In this document: in pieces, positions 50,977 to 62,400 of the stretch
Layout of the letters: each line of letters starts with the position of its first letter
How positions within the stretch are numbered: position 1 is the first letter of the stretch
Origin: Metarhizium brunneum
Taxonomy: Eukaryota > Ascomycota > Sordariomycetes > Hypocreales > Clavicipitaceae
Length of the DNA stretch: 64,000 bases
Direction: 5' to 3'
NCBI RefSeq assembly: GCF_013426205.1
Contig: NC_089427.1
Location: 868,001-932,000, forward strand
Made by a program: the position numbers and the translations under genes
Notes under the pieces: model-generated
What the model was told of the DNA's origin: nothing
The model's database searches: none
What the model saw: only the letters and a program-made list of their open reading frames with translations

Positions 50977-51300
50977 TTGGAGCTCGTAGCAGTCCACCAC
51001 CAGTTTCTGGCCTGCTGGTGCCTCGTCCCACACATTGGCAGCAGAGGAGACGACTTCAGAGTGCTCCATGGCCGCCGGAATGGTCTTCAAAGCCTTACAA
51101 GTTACGACCCGTTTACATCACGGGGGTTACTAGCCAACAGAATTGCAATGATGCAACTATGTGAGGGACCACGCGAGAGGTCTACGATGAAGGCGCAAGA
51201 GCTCGTGATGTAGCTTGACAAGCGTGTATTGCAAGAGAAAAACTTGAACATGATGCAAGAAGAAAAGAGCCGAGTAGCAACAGTGATGTCCCTGCCACCT
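50977..51300 (+). pseudogene. Possible C-terminal remnant of a pogo-like DDE transposase
   Basis: One plus frame reads SLTSYDPFTSRGLLANRIAM, then RSTMKAQELVM, a TAG stop, and LDKRVLQEKNLNMMQEEKSR. This resembles the C-terminal tail of fungal pogo/Fot1-type transposases, in which an SxT-x2-L-x-N-R-I segment is followed by a short coiled coil. No DDE catalytic core is present, and the match is by pattern only. Confidence 0.3.
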
Positions 51301-51498
51301 GGCCTCACACGTGACTCCGTCTCGGCGACCGGCAGATTCAGCCAACGACCAACCATCTCACGACGTGCGTTTTCAGGAGAACAGTCATGTTCAATGTTTC
51401 AACACAAAGTCTCACTCAGCCTTCTGCAACCTTGTGGCACCCTCTGAGCTAACGACGCCCTGTTTTGTTTCTTCACAAGCCAGCCAACGCAGGATAAG

Positions 51499-53303
51499 AT
51501 GACTTTTGGGCCGCACAAGGCTGTCGCTCCCCCTCGCATTCGAAGACTGCTGGCTGCCAGCCAAAGTCCATCTCAATTCTACTCGGCAAGTCACACGCGC
51601 CTTTTATTCCATACGCCCTTCAGACCACTCGTCTCGTCTATCCTTGGGAGGAGAAACTCTTCTTCAGTGTCGCATTCAATTCGAGTACCGGAGACACTTC
51701 CCGTGGACGTCCCCGTTGATGAGGAGAAAGTTCCACGTTACAATCCAGAGGCTTTCTACCCTGCAAACCCGGGAGACGTTCTGGATAGCAGATTTGAACT
51801 GCTGGCCAAACTCGGCTGGGGAACGTCATCCACTGTCTGGCTTGCCCGTGATAATGAATGGTAACTTGGCATTTCCCATGCATCTTTCCTTCATCCCCCT
51901 CCCCCATTCGATTTTATTTTATTCAATTCTCATCTGCGCTTACGCTCAATTGGTAGCTAACACTATGGCTGCTAGGAACCGTTGGACAAAGTCCAACAAG
52001 TTTGTCGCTATCAAGATCTGCACTTGTAATGTCGTGCAAAACGAGAGCCCGCACGAGTTGGATATTTCCATTCACCTCTCCTCATTCAAATCACAACACC
52101 GAGGACGAGCCATTTTAGGGACAGCTATTGAGAGCTTCGGGTTAGATTCACCCACTGGCTCTTCGCACCTGGCCTTGGTTTTTGAACCTATGAGGGAACC
52201 GCTTTGGTTATTCAGGAGGCGCATCATGGGCCAAGATAAGGCCACGCGTTCATGGATGCCTCTAGTAAAGGGATATATCCAGATTCTCCTCGAGGGGCTT
52301 GATTTTTTACACCAAGAGGGCCACATCATCCATACCGGTACGCTGTCACCTCTCATATCTTACCCTTGCAAACACTTGGTTTATTCACTCCGCCCCCAGA
52401 TCTAAAACTCGACAATATCATGGTCACCTTTGAAGATCAGTCTGTTATTGAAGAATTTGTCCAAGGACAGATACATAACCCAATGGCCCGAAAGACAGTC
52501 GGGAATCGGACAGTATACAGGTGCCATAATAACTTTGGAGATATTGATGGCAAGGAGGGATTGAAGAATATGTACCCAAAGATCACCGACTTTGGCCTGG
52601 CACAGCGAATGGACAACCCCGGACCCCATATCCATCCGATACAACCTGACGATTGCCACGCCCCAGAGGTGATTCTTGGGGTGGGATGGTCTTATAGCGC
52701 CGATATATGGAACTTTGGCATCATGGTAAGTGCCTCCCGAGTTGAAGTGCTTCACTTTGTTCTTAACCACCCAAGGGACTGGACCATGCACCTCACGGGG
52801 CAGTCGTTGACTAGAATAGGTTTGGGACTTTCTCGCGGGCCAAGGGCTTTTCCAGCAGAGCAACTCCCGTCCATATTCCCCAGTAGAGCACCTGGCGGAG
52901 ATGATGGCCTTACTTGGCCCTGTGCCGCCGATACTGATACAACGCGAGAGAAGCATGCGGCAATGGCAGTGGAGTCCTAGGGTACGCAATGCTCGCGGCG
53001 AATTGTCTAGCAACGCTGCCGAATTTTACGGAGGCCCATTCTTCACTGATAAAGGTAACATTGTGTTGACTACTGGCCACCTCCTTTGCTAGCACTCTGA
53101 CTAAAGAGCCTTTAGGTGAATTTATACGCAACGATTTGGTCCCCTATACAAGAAGTTTGCAAAGTGAAATGCCCGATTGCATTCCAGAGGACGAAGCAGA
53201 CCGCTTTCTTAAATTTATGAGAAGGATGCTGTGCTGGCTTCCCGAGGAACGCGCAACGGCTGGGGAGCTGAAGAACGACCCTTGGCTAAACGATTATATT
53301 TAA
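51499..53303 (+). CDS. SRPK-like serine/threonine protein kinase
   Basis: Five exons: 51499-51860, 51976-52337, 52400-52725, 52820-53054 and 53116-53303, in phase, 490 residues. The N-terminus is Arg/Ser-rich and could be a mitochondrial presequence, as often seen in this fungal kinase group. The glycine loop is LGWGTSSTVWLA, the typical SRPK form. The VAIK lysine is Lys134, the catalytic loop HIIHTDLKLDNI has Asp242 and Asn247, and DFG is at 305-307. HAPEVILGVGWSYSADIWNFG is the activation-segment end and helix F. The spacer insert of classical SRPKs is short (VIEEFVQGQ region). SRPKs phosphorylate Arg-Ser repeats in splicing factors, but many fungal paralogues like this one have unknown targets. 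Intact. Confidence 0.9.
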
Positions 53304-53445
53304 GGAAAATAACAGGGTGGCATGGATGGTAGCCTCGTAATGCCGGTATGTACGCAATGGAACTTGATGGACAAGGGGCAGATTCTTCCTCAGGCTTACA
53401 CAACAACAAAGAAAGGTATCGCGAGAGCACGGAGATAAACTATTA

Positions 53446-53548
53446 GCGAGGGCTATCTCAGTCACTAACCCTTATTAACTTCTTATATTTATAAAGACCT
53501 CTTAGAAAACCAAGGCCCTTTAATACCTTAAAGCTAATTATTAAATGT
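53446..53548 (+). mobile_element. Diverged fragment of the same LTR family
   Basis: The stretch with TTATATTTATAAAG and AGAAAACCAAGGCCCTTTAA corresponds to the TATA box and central block of the other copies, with many C-to-T type changes. Neither terminus is clear and no target duplication was found. It lies downstream of the kinase gene. Confidence 0.5.
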
Positions 53549-53663
53549 CCATCTCGCACCCCTCATACTCTCCCATGAAAGAATTCAGTCTGAAAACCGC
53601 TCCCTCTTTTACCCCACTCCCACAAGAACCCGAGGGTATTCAGACCATGACGGGAAGAAGTGG

Positions 53664-54155
53664 CTAGTGTGCAGCGCGGCATTCTTCGACACTGGAAAAC
53701 CCGTACCGTTTCTTCAACTCGGGCAACTCTGCTGCGAGGGGAGATCCCGGGCCGAATAAGTCGCAGAAGCGTTGCGACCCGCAATTCTCCTCCATGACGA
53801 TGCGAGGGAAATAGACTTTTCGTTCAATGTAAGAAGTACAGGCCCGATCGGAGCCCTGCCTAGCCCATGGCAACTTTCCAGTGCCCGAGCCTGACGGGAG
53901 CTCGTGGGCATCGATACATTCCTGTGTCGTCTGGTACTTTTTATCGTTTGGGATTTCCGGGTCCCTGAAGGAATCGCAGTATTTATGCGTACCACACTCG
54001 GCGTCGCTGTACCATCCGAACGGCCCGCATTCGTGGGAAAAGGGGCCTGCCGGCAACCAAGGGAGCAGGTTTCTCTCCGCGGAACCGGCGGGCGTGGACT
54101 GGGGCAAGGCGCCGACCAGAGCGGCGGTGCTGGCGAGAACAAGAGCGAACTTCAT
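53664..54155 (-). CDS. Small secreted protein with duplicated four-cysteine module
   Basis: A single exon of 163 residues. MKFALVLASTAALVGALP is a clear signal peptide. The mature chain has eight cysteines, at 43, 54, 60, 80, 106, 125, 131 and 159. They form two tandem copies of one module: C-x10-CGTHKYCDSF...QECIDAHE and C-x18-CGSQRFCDLF...EECRAAH. Each copy has a C-G-x-x-x-[YF]-C-D-x-F core. No named family was recognised. The size, secretion signal and even cysteine number fit an extracellular disulfide-stabilised protein of the effector type. A TATAAG box lies about 127 bases upstream of the ATG. It lies between the LTR fragment and an AT-rich spacer. Confidence 0.78.
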   Translation of the reverse strand: MKFALVLASTAALVGALPQSTPAGSAERNLLPWLPAGPFSHECGPFGWYSDAECGTHKYCDSFRDPEIPNDKKYQTTQECIDAHELPSGSGTGKLPWARQGSDRACTSYIERKVYFPRIVMEENCGSQRFCDLFGPGSPLAAELPELKKRYGFSSVEECRAAH

Positions 54156-55629
54156 TGTGTATGGTGATGGCGTAAAAGCGAGTTGTAAGACGAAAGAGTG
54201 GTGTTAGACTGGTTGACTAGACAATTGAGCGTGAGGATTGTGTTTGGGCAAGTCGGTAACGATGCGAGTGAAGCCCAGCTACTTATAGAGAAATGGCTAA
54301 TGACTTCGTCGTGGTTTTGTTGGAGCATAATGGCAGTGCTCGGTCCATGAGTCTGATAATCATGCTATTACTACCATTTCCATAGTAGACATCTCGCGAT
54401 GGGGGCTATGCTCTGTGGAGGCGGCGCTATGGCCGAGTACAGCTCAAGGATCAGAGACGTTTTTAAATGGCAAATTATGCGTCGTGGTCAGGCCAACTAT
54501 AGACATGTTGCATGACGCGGCTGGTTTATAACATCTATATCGGCTGGGGTTCACAACTTCCCAAGTGATAAACCAGGCTGGGTGTCAGACAACTGCGGGT
54601 CACAAAAGATGCAGTATAATAGCGCTGAAGGCGCTAATTGCGGTCAATACGAATTACTATACATGGCCGTGATTCAAAGGTACGTGGGCTAAATGAATAC
54701 GTCAAGTCTGCCTCTTGTATAAATAGAGGCAGCCTTACCCGAGAGTTGATGTGACACACTTATCCGCACTACTAGGAGGAAAAAGCAAAAGAGCGAATGC
54801 CGTCCCAGTACTTGCTCGAGGCAAAGGGGCAGGGAATTCATCGAGTACGAATAACCAATCGCCTTTCACCTCGTAAAACCACCGAACCTTGATGGTAGAC
54901 CCATAATCGCGGGATGTCGCATGTGCGACTCATGCTCTTATATGCTTCAATCTATCATATCATTTTGAACTAATGCTCACCTAATTGGCCAACACACTAA
55001 ACCAAGGTTGTATTCGACGCGCCAACTCGGCCCGATGGTGGTGTTATATTTTGCGTACTATAGCGTTGGACATATATTCGTACATGAACACTCGCTCCCT
55101 CAATTATATGCTTTCGTAATTGAAGCTATCGCTTACTATATTACGCAAAAGGAACGGAAAAGTTTGCATGTTCGTACTTGTATGTACAATTTCATAGAAC
55201 TACGGTACTATGACTACAATACAATACATACATGCGTACGTGTACCAGTTACAAGGCCTCGTTGCCAGTCCGCCCTGACTACATGGCAGACCAGTATTTA
55301 GAAATAACATTCCAAACGCAATAGTCATTGCGGCTTTGTCGTCGGCCAGGTCCACTCCTGGCGTGATGTATCGGGTGATGATGCAGGTGTTGAGGCGTCA
55401 AGTCAACTTGTCTACCTGGAGCATAACGGACATTGTATCGCTTCGCTCTTGATGCATCAAATTGCATTACGTTACATGACAAACTGCAGGAGTCTGACAA
55501 ATTCCGTTGTATATGAGAGCTCGTATCCGACTCAATAAGTAGCCCAAGCTCAGCAATCAAGCCAAAGCATCTTTCCTATCAGACTATTCTAACCTTACAC
55601 TTGATTTATTTGCCAAGAATCCAGTCATC
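54156..55629. other. AT-rich intergenic region
   Basis: The first 150 bases hold the promoter of the minus-strand secreted-protein gene. The remainder is AT-rich by eye with no supportable gene. The right end should hold the promoter of the six-exon secreted-protein gene. Confidence 0.5.
54281..54290 (-). promoter_or_regulatory. TATA box of the duplicated-module secreted protein gene
   Basis: On the minus strand the sequence reads CTCTATAAGT, about 127 bases upstream of the start codon at 54155. Position and orientation suit a core promoter. Confidence 0.45.
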
Positions 55630-56379
55630 ATGAAGTATACGGTGCTTGTGTCCGCAACCTTTCTAGGTCTGGCTCTGGCCGCCCCGTGGAGTAACCCGAC
55701 GCTTGACGAGATCGACGGAGCTCCTATGGTACGGAGATTCTCTCGTCAGCCACAGCAACTGGGCAGATTTTTTTTTAATAGCAGAAAGCTAACTCTTGGA
55801 CGACGTAGACGCAGCAACGCGTTTTGGAGATATTCGGGCACCGGGATATCTTTTGCAAAGAAAAAAAGGCAAGTCCGCCCATTGTAGCGCCTTTCGCCGA
55901 GAGTTCCTGTGGCTAATGCGATGGTTGAAAAAGATGTGGAAGAGAATTGATTGCGAAGTTCAACAGGGCTCGGTAAGCAGTCTCCAGACTACAACTATTT
56001 TTTATCGTGTGCTGGACTAATAATTAAGGTACGGCAGTCAGAACCACCGGTAAGAGATTCTGAACTATTTTCCAAGCAGGCGGGTTCTCGGCGGTTCACT
56101 AATGCAAACCCTACCCAAGACGGATGAACTTAGTCTGATCTGCCAGCAAAAGGGCGGTGTGAGTACAACTCCCATGCAAGCTCGCGGAGCAAGTTTGCTA
56201 ATGCCGTGTGCAACCATAGTGCGAAGGATGCGAGCTAGGAATTTATGACGCAGTTGTGAGTCTCTGTACTGCCACGAATCTTGGAATGATTCTCTAATCG
56301 GTGCATTGAGCAATAGATGCGCTTCAGCTGCCAATATAAAGATGTTGCAGCTCAGCCCAACCCAGCCGCAGAAGACTAG
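55630..56379 (+). CDS. Putative small secreted cysteine-rich protein, six exons
   Basis: Proposed exons: 55630-55744, 55809-55972, 56038-56049, 56120-56158, 56220-56255 and 56317-56379, all in phase, 142 residues. The start is firm: MKYTVLVSATFLGLALAAP is a typical signal peptide. Later exons depend on the splice sites chosen (GTAAGC, GTAAGA, GTGAGT and GTGAGT donors, GCTAAC/CTAAT branches, TAG/CAG/AAG acceptors), including a 12-base micro-exon. The model has six cysteines, at 64, 87, 105, 111, 114 and 127, suggesting three disulfides, and a possible KEX2 Arg-Arg site at 35-36. No family recognised. Without splicing, the first exon reads on to 55887 and gives an 85-residue basic protein instead. 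Confidence 0.5.
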
Positions 56380-56571
56380 CAAGCCCCAAGAGATGGTACG
56401 TAAATAAGCAATCTCCTTGACATGCAGAATCGAGTGCTGACCTTGCCAAGACACCTCCCTCGACTGCAGCATCGAATGGAAAAGACGAACCCAAGCAGTA
56501 TTTGAGCATGGAGGCATGTCTGGCTAACCGTTTGCCTGGGGCAACAAATTGATAGACGGGGGGTTGGCGAA

Positions 56572-56761
56572 TGTGGCAAAGGCCTAGCTTGGAGCAATTA
56601 CTCAATTCATCTAATAACAGTCTTTGGTATTAAAGGTCCTTGGTTTTCCTCAAGGCCTTGAGGGACCGAAGCCGTCTATTTATACAAGAAGTCGGTGAGG
56701 ACCTTCTGCCCTAATCCCGTGACCGTAGCCCTTGTGTAACCAACGCCATTTCCGTGTAACA
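56572..56761 (-). mobile_element. Solo LTR (element 4) with 5-bp target duplication GCGAA
   Basis: On the minus strand it begins TGTTACACGG and ends TTTGCCACA, 190 bp, with TATAAATAG. GCGAA flanks both ends (56567-56571 and 56762-56766). It is the copy closest to the element at 42252-42447, with long identical stretches in the central part, in opposite orientation. Confidence 0.9.
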
Positions 56762-58181
56762 GCGAAAGAAACATCCACAATGTCTTGTTCTGATCAGCAA
56801 AACAAGCCATATTTTGACTGTGGGCAGTAACGGTAGCTTTAGCTTACTTGAGCTGGCCTTTTCGTGCTTAGTTTGAGATAGAAAAATGACACTTGTTGAA
56901 AAAAAAATGCACAGTAGACCACGGGAACTCGACGAAAATCATTTCTGACTGCTCTGGTTAACGCTGGAGCGCAACCAGCCTTGCATTTCCCGATAGCTGT
57001 AAGAGGGAATATCTCCAACGGCACTGGTTCTGGCACAGCCTCATCGGAGGAGGAATGGTTCTAGCAGAATTCATGGTTGGCCACTGTTACCGTGGCCGCA
57101 TTTGGCTGGATACATATGTGATTCATCGCCATCTTCCCACAAAAAATGAGGACTTGACGAAACATTTCTGGTGTTCTTTACAGAGAAACACCCGACCTCG
57201 CGAGCCTTCTTCACAGGCGGGCTGTGATTTTGATCTCATGGCGGTTTGAGTTTGCGTGAGGATGTTCCTGGGCTTCCAGCGAGAGTCGATGACGAAGGGG
57301 GCGTCAGAGCCGTAAGCACCGACGGCGCGGCTGTCATGGCAAACGAGCTGCTTGATCAAAGTTGACTGTTGTCGACCACATAGTGATGATAGAGCCATAG
57401 AAATGTGGTAGGAGAGGGAGGTAGAAGTCAAGGCCTCACGGCTCCCGGCCGGTCTCGGCCGAGAGTCTAAATGACCCGATGTTGCTCTTACTGTCTTGGG
57501 TCTAGTATAGTGGGGTTGTAGTGGGCACGCTATTTTCAGGACGATGCAGGGTTAGGGTTGTTGGTAGGGTTGGGGTTAAATCTAGGATGCTGCGTAGTAG
57601 ATAACCCAATATTTGCCAGTAATAGCAAGGTCAGGTCGACTGGAATAGTCGCACCAGGTTAGGTAGTTGAGTACTAGTCAGGCGGTGTGCATTCTCGATG
57701 CCGCCGGTAAGGAGCGGCCTCATCGAATGATATGCAGTCAGCCTCATTCTTGTCTCACCGAGATGGCAAACGCTGTAGCTGAACGACAGAGCTGAGCCAC
57801 CACGGCAGGTGATAAAACCACTACCATTTGGGTAAGACGGACCAGTAGCTACCGTTCAGCTCTTCCCCTGTCACAATCAGCCTCGTTTGGGGGGTCGTGT
57901 CAACACCAGAAACGGCCGAGGTGACACCACATTGATCAACAACCCTTCTCTATGCCGATGCTGCATGGCCCAGCAGTTGGCAGCCTCAGAATGCGGCAAA
58001 GTCTACTAGAGATAGTACTACCCAAGAGTAGTGCCGTCCTGCCGTCCCGGTCGGTTGGGCAACTTGTCAGGCAGAGAGCTCAGCCGCAAGCTCCATCAAG
58101 ACCGCCAACTCCAAGTTATTCTCCTCTCCCAGCCTATCCAACTACCTACAAGTTGTAGGATCAACGTTCACACCAGGCACA
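56762..58181. other. Intergenic region with telomere-like motif
   Basis: No gene supported. It contains a short G-rich stretch with TTAGGG-like units near 57.55 kb. The right end should contain the promoter and leader of the DUF6601-like gene. Confidence 0.5.
57549..57577 (+). repeat. Degenerate TTAGGG-like stretch
   Basis: About five units of the form (T)TAGGG, GTAGGG or TTGGGG follow one another. TTAGGG is the usual telomere unit in filamentous ascomycetes. It is too short and imperfect to prove a telomere origin. Confidence 0.35.
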
Positions 58182-59123
58182 ATGACTATCGCACCGTCGA
58201 CCGCACCCTTCGCCGCGGAGCATCAACTATCGCGGGATCTAGACGACGGCTCATCCCGCCGCCCCGTGCTGCCGTCTCACCCCGACGTCTCTCTCCACGA
58301 CAGAGGCCAGCTCCGGGACCATCTGACGAGCGAGTTCTGCTCCGACGACCTAGACCGCGTCGCCGACAAGCTATGGTGGATGTCCAAGCAAGACAGCCGG
58401 AACATCTCCCCCCTGCATCGACAGCTGGTGAAGCGTCGCAGGATTGTCATCACCGAAGACCCAAAGCTCCACCTCGTCTGGATCAACGACCGCATCTTCA
58501 TCAAGCCGCTGCCCAGATACCTGACCTCGCACGCCTTCTGGACAGACTACCTGGCGGACAAGGACGTGCAGCGCATCCGCCGAGCCGCGCTGGGATATCT
58601 ACGCACGTACAGCCATCTCGTGCGGCACGAGTCCGACTTTCGCATCGCCCAGGACGCCGCCTTGTGCCTCGTCTCGCGGGACGTCACCTGGGAGCAGTTT
58701 TGCGCATTCGCCTCGCGGCTGCGTCGTATCCCCGACCGCGACGTCTCGCCTCGCTATGCCTACGGCGAGATCCGACTGACGCGGCTCAACTTTTACGCGC
58801 CGTTCCTCCTGGGCAAGTCGCATTTTCAGCGCGTTGACTACCAGTACGGGGACTACTTTGCCAGGTTCTTCACGCCGGTGGTGTTTGTGTTTGCCATAGT
58901 GTCCGTGATCCTGAGTGCGCTGCAAGTCGTCGTGTCGGTTGGGGACAATGCGTCGAGTGTTTCGGCACGCATGGCGCTGTTGGGTAGCGTGGCTGCGATT
59001 CTGGTGGCGTCTTGTCTGCTCGTCACTCTGGGCTGTCTGCTCGTGTATAAAATTGCAAAGGAGTGGCGGTATGCGCTCCGCGATCGTTATCGTCGGGTAA
59101 AAGGAGGAGGCGAGCAGGTTTGA
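58182..59123 (+). CDS. DUF6601-like fungal membrane protein
   Basis: A single exon of 313 residues. The soluble part contains LHRQLVKRRRIVITEDPKLH and VWINDRIFIKPLPRYLTSHAFW, the conserved core of a fungal family I recall as DUF6601. Two hydrophobic segments follow at about residues 228-252 and 263-290, separated by a short loop, and the tail is basic (YRRVKGGGEQV). This suggests an integral membrane protein with a large N-terminal domain. The biochemical role is unknown; database labels calling relatives proteases have no motif support here. The opposite strand's 183-codon frame is a shadow. Intact. Confidence 0.82.
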   Translation: MTIAPSTAPFAAEHQLSRDLDDGSSRRPVLPSHPDVSLHDRGQLRDHLTSEFCSDDLDRVADKLWWMSKQDSRNISPLHRQLVKRRRIVITEDPKLHLVWINDRIFIKPLPRYLTSHAFWTDYLADKDVQRIRRAALGYLRTYSHLVRHESDFRIAQDAALCLVSRDVTWEQFCAFASRLRRIPDRDVSPRYAYGEIRLTRLNFYAPFLLGKSHFQRVDYQYGDYFARFFTPVVFVFAIVSVILSALQVVVSVGDNASSVSARMALLGSVAAILVASCLLVTLGCLLVYKIAKEWRYALRDRYRRVKGGGEQV

Positions 59124-59498
59124 GGATTGACGAGTTGTTGAGGGTCTCACGTGATCACATCAAGGCAAACAGCCTCGCGTACGGATGAAAACCTATCCGC
59201 ACTTTCTTCCTCTGGCCTTTTTCTTAGACCTGTCAAGATTATCAGAAGAGAGCATGATTTTGCGATCCTTGCCTTTGCATCTAGTCTTTCTATATAAGTC
59301 ATGCAATAACATTTCTGTTTGAACCTCATCATTTCGTGATTTCACCATCTTGGAGCGTTGATAAATAAATCCATATTGCTAACAGATGGTACGAAACCCC
59401 TACTATATTTGTTTGTGCTCGCCAGCTTTCATTATAGGCATTCAGATGAAGGCATTCTTTCGGCTTGCCACAAATAAACACCACTGTCCGAGGCCATT

Positions 59499-62400
59499 TC
59501 AATCATACATGGCCCAAGATCCGTGCAACACAAAGGCTGCCCAGTGGTACGGCTGGATCGTGTCCATGTCTTGACGCAACGCCAACGCCGCTCCCTGTGT
59601 TATTTCCGCCAGATCTATCAAGCCAGCTTTCCCGCCATTGGCTCTATGGCGAAGAATACGACGGTACAGCTGGGTCGTGAAGCGACGACCTGCGCGCGTC
59701 GCCGTCGGCCAGATGGTGCCCAAGACCGAACCCGCGCCGGCGCAGAGCAGCGCCGTGACGATTCCGAGAGGCTCGTCACCCGCCGCGATGCCTTGAGACG
59801 CCGAGTCGCATGCCACGAGCGTCACATGCGGCGCGTGAAGCTTCATGTCAAACATGTCCCGCACCGTCAGCCGTCCGTCCGCGAGCTGAAGTCCCTGAGC
59901 AGCCAAGTCCTCGCGCTCCAGACGGCAGTGACCGTAGAACGTGAATAGTGCCGAGTCCTCCAGCGATTCTCGGACATGTTGCTTTGTTACCGTGGCGCCA
60001 GTAGCCGATGCTGCCTTCAGCGTGGCCGCGGTTTCCGCAATCAGCGAGTAAACGCGGTCTTGTTCCTTGGGATTGAACGATTCGTCTGGCACCGGCTCAA
60101 AGACGCCGGCAAAAGTCCAGTTCCCAGACGTGATCCGGCCGTTTTCCATCTCGTCTGATGCCGGTGCCAATCTTCTGGCGCTTCTCGCCCGGTCGCAGCA
60201 TTGCCAAAAGGTTGTCAGGCTGACGCTGTAGACTATCGGATTCCGCTCGAGGATGAGCGTTTTGGACGCAACCCAGAGTGCGTGTAGCGGTATCGAGTGC
60301 AAAATACCAGTCGGGCAGAAGACCAAGAGGTCGCGTGGCTGCGTCAGATTCTCCAACGGCGCGACGAGGCCGTCAAGGGCGCGCAAGCTGAATTCCGGAT
60401 CGTCCTCGGGGTACAAGTCGCCTTCTTCTAGAGCTGAAACTTGTCCTGGGTCTGCATCCATCCACTGCTGCTTCCAGGAAACCACATCATCGACAGACGG
60501 CGAGCACCGGACAACGGTAGGTTGCTCAGAGGCGCCCCTGAGAAGCACGACCCAAAAGTGGCCCAGGTATTCCACCCAGTCGACAAAGACAATATCCCGT
60601 CGTGGGTCATCTCTCTTCATGCCAAGGGCCAGCTGCTGAATCTGTTCCAACTTGACGGGTGTTCCGTTTTTGATGTCGAGAATGGTGTTGAGCAGCGGAT
60701 CTGCACGCATCTGTGTATGCACGGCATCCAACTCGCCGCGAAGTCTGAGACGTGCGATATTCGTACCACTACTGATTTGATTCGACAGTTGCTCCGACTT
60801 CTGAATCAAGTCCTTCCTTTTGGGACAGTCCAAGGCTTGTTTCCGCAAGTCGGCGGGGATGATGCCATCCACGCCAAGCTGGTCCGACAAACTGCGAGCT
60901 TTGCCTCGTTGTGTCCATTCCCACAGTTCCCTCAGTTTCCCCGACTCGAGACAAACCGAGAAGGCGAGCTGATACACGTCTCGCAGGTCCTTGATTGACG
61001 TCAGCTGCTGTCTGCGAGAGACTGCCTCGAGGCTAGCAAACACAGTCATGTCCGCTCGTTGCCGTGCCCAAGCTTCCTCTGCGTCTCTCAGCGCGGCAAG
61101 AACAGCCTCGGCGCTCACCCACCCGCACTTCCAGCCGGTGTAGATGGAAGATCGGTATTGATTGGCCAAGGTGATGAACGCGACGTTGTCTACCGTCTTG
61201 AACAGATCGAGCGATATATCCATGAGCTCCAAGGAGCGCTGGAGCAGTTCCATCAAAGGTGAAAGCTGAAAGTGGCGGAAAACAGCCCGGCTTTGCATCA
61301 TTCGCGTGTTGGCAGCCTCTAAAAGCCGTTTGTGCTTCATATACAGGGATACTGCATCCTCAAAGACGGCCATGCAAGGTTCCCACGCCTCGGCTTGTGT
61401 GCTCTGGATGTTTGCTCCAAGCTGAGTCGCTCGTAACTGGTGAAGAGCCGCTCTGCGGACATCCGACTCTTCTAAACTCGACGCGGCGTCGTTCTTCATC
61501 CATTGCTCCGCCCTATCCATCCATTGGCATCTTTCGTCGGAGCGCAGCCGTGTAAGCTGCCCAATAATCATCTCCGCCTTCTGCTGCGCATGCGTCATGA
61601 AGCCGTTGTTGACGTCCGACTCGATCTCGGCTTCGGCAAACGAAATGACGTCTTTCATTGCTTCCGTGTTTTCTGCACCGGGTCCAATTTTTGCGTGTAA
61701 AAGAATATTCGTGGCATCCGTCCTGAGATGAGGGAATCCCCTCCCCCACAGAGAAGCTGCACGTTCTGCCCATGATTGCGCCCGGGCGTGGTCTTGAAGT
61801 TGAAAGTAAGCTTGCGATGCGCAGTGCGCTGCCATGCCTTGGAAGTAGACGCAGTCGCCGTCCTGGAGAGCTGCGTAGACGGCCTCGGATGCCTCTACCG
61901 CACGAGGGGCGGCGCCCGATCGTGTAAGCCACTGTGCTATGAGACGGAAGCGAACGGCCTGGCTTATGAGAAGGGCCCCGGATAGCCTGGCTAGCTCATC
62001 ATTGATGTGAGAGAGCTGCAGTTGCACGTCGAAGCCAAGCCAGTGCGGGATATGAGCAAGCATTGCGTGGACAGCGGTTTGGTACGAAACCAGCGATTCG
62101 GTGGCCTCGTATTTCTCAAAGTATCCCTTCATTTCTTCAAGAATCTCATCACTAAGACTGGTGTGATCCCTCTTGATGGCGCGGCTTATCTGCTGACACC
62201 GGACATCCATGGCGCCCACCAAATGACCCTCGGCATTATAAATCTTGATGGCATCCTCCTCCAGCTTGGTGATTTGTTCACCGTCAAGCTCGTCATCAGC
62301 TCTCATGGCGAGCTGTGCCATTACATCAGCTTTGATAAGCGGCGGGGCGTCGGGCACAGAGAGCACTGATTCTATCATCCGATTCCAGGACTGAAAGTCG

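Noticed and set aside
53446..53548. Reading the 53.4-kb fragment as a complete solo LTR
   Set aside because: Neither terminus nor a target duplication can be found; kept only as a diverged fragment.
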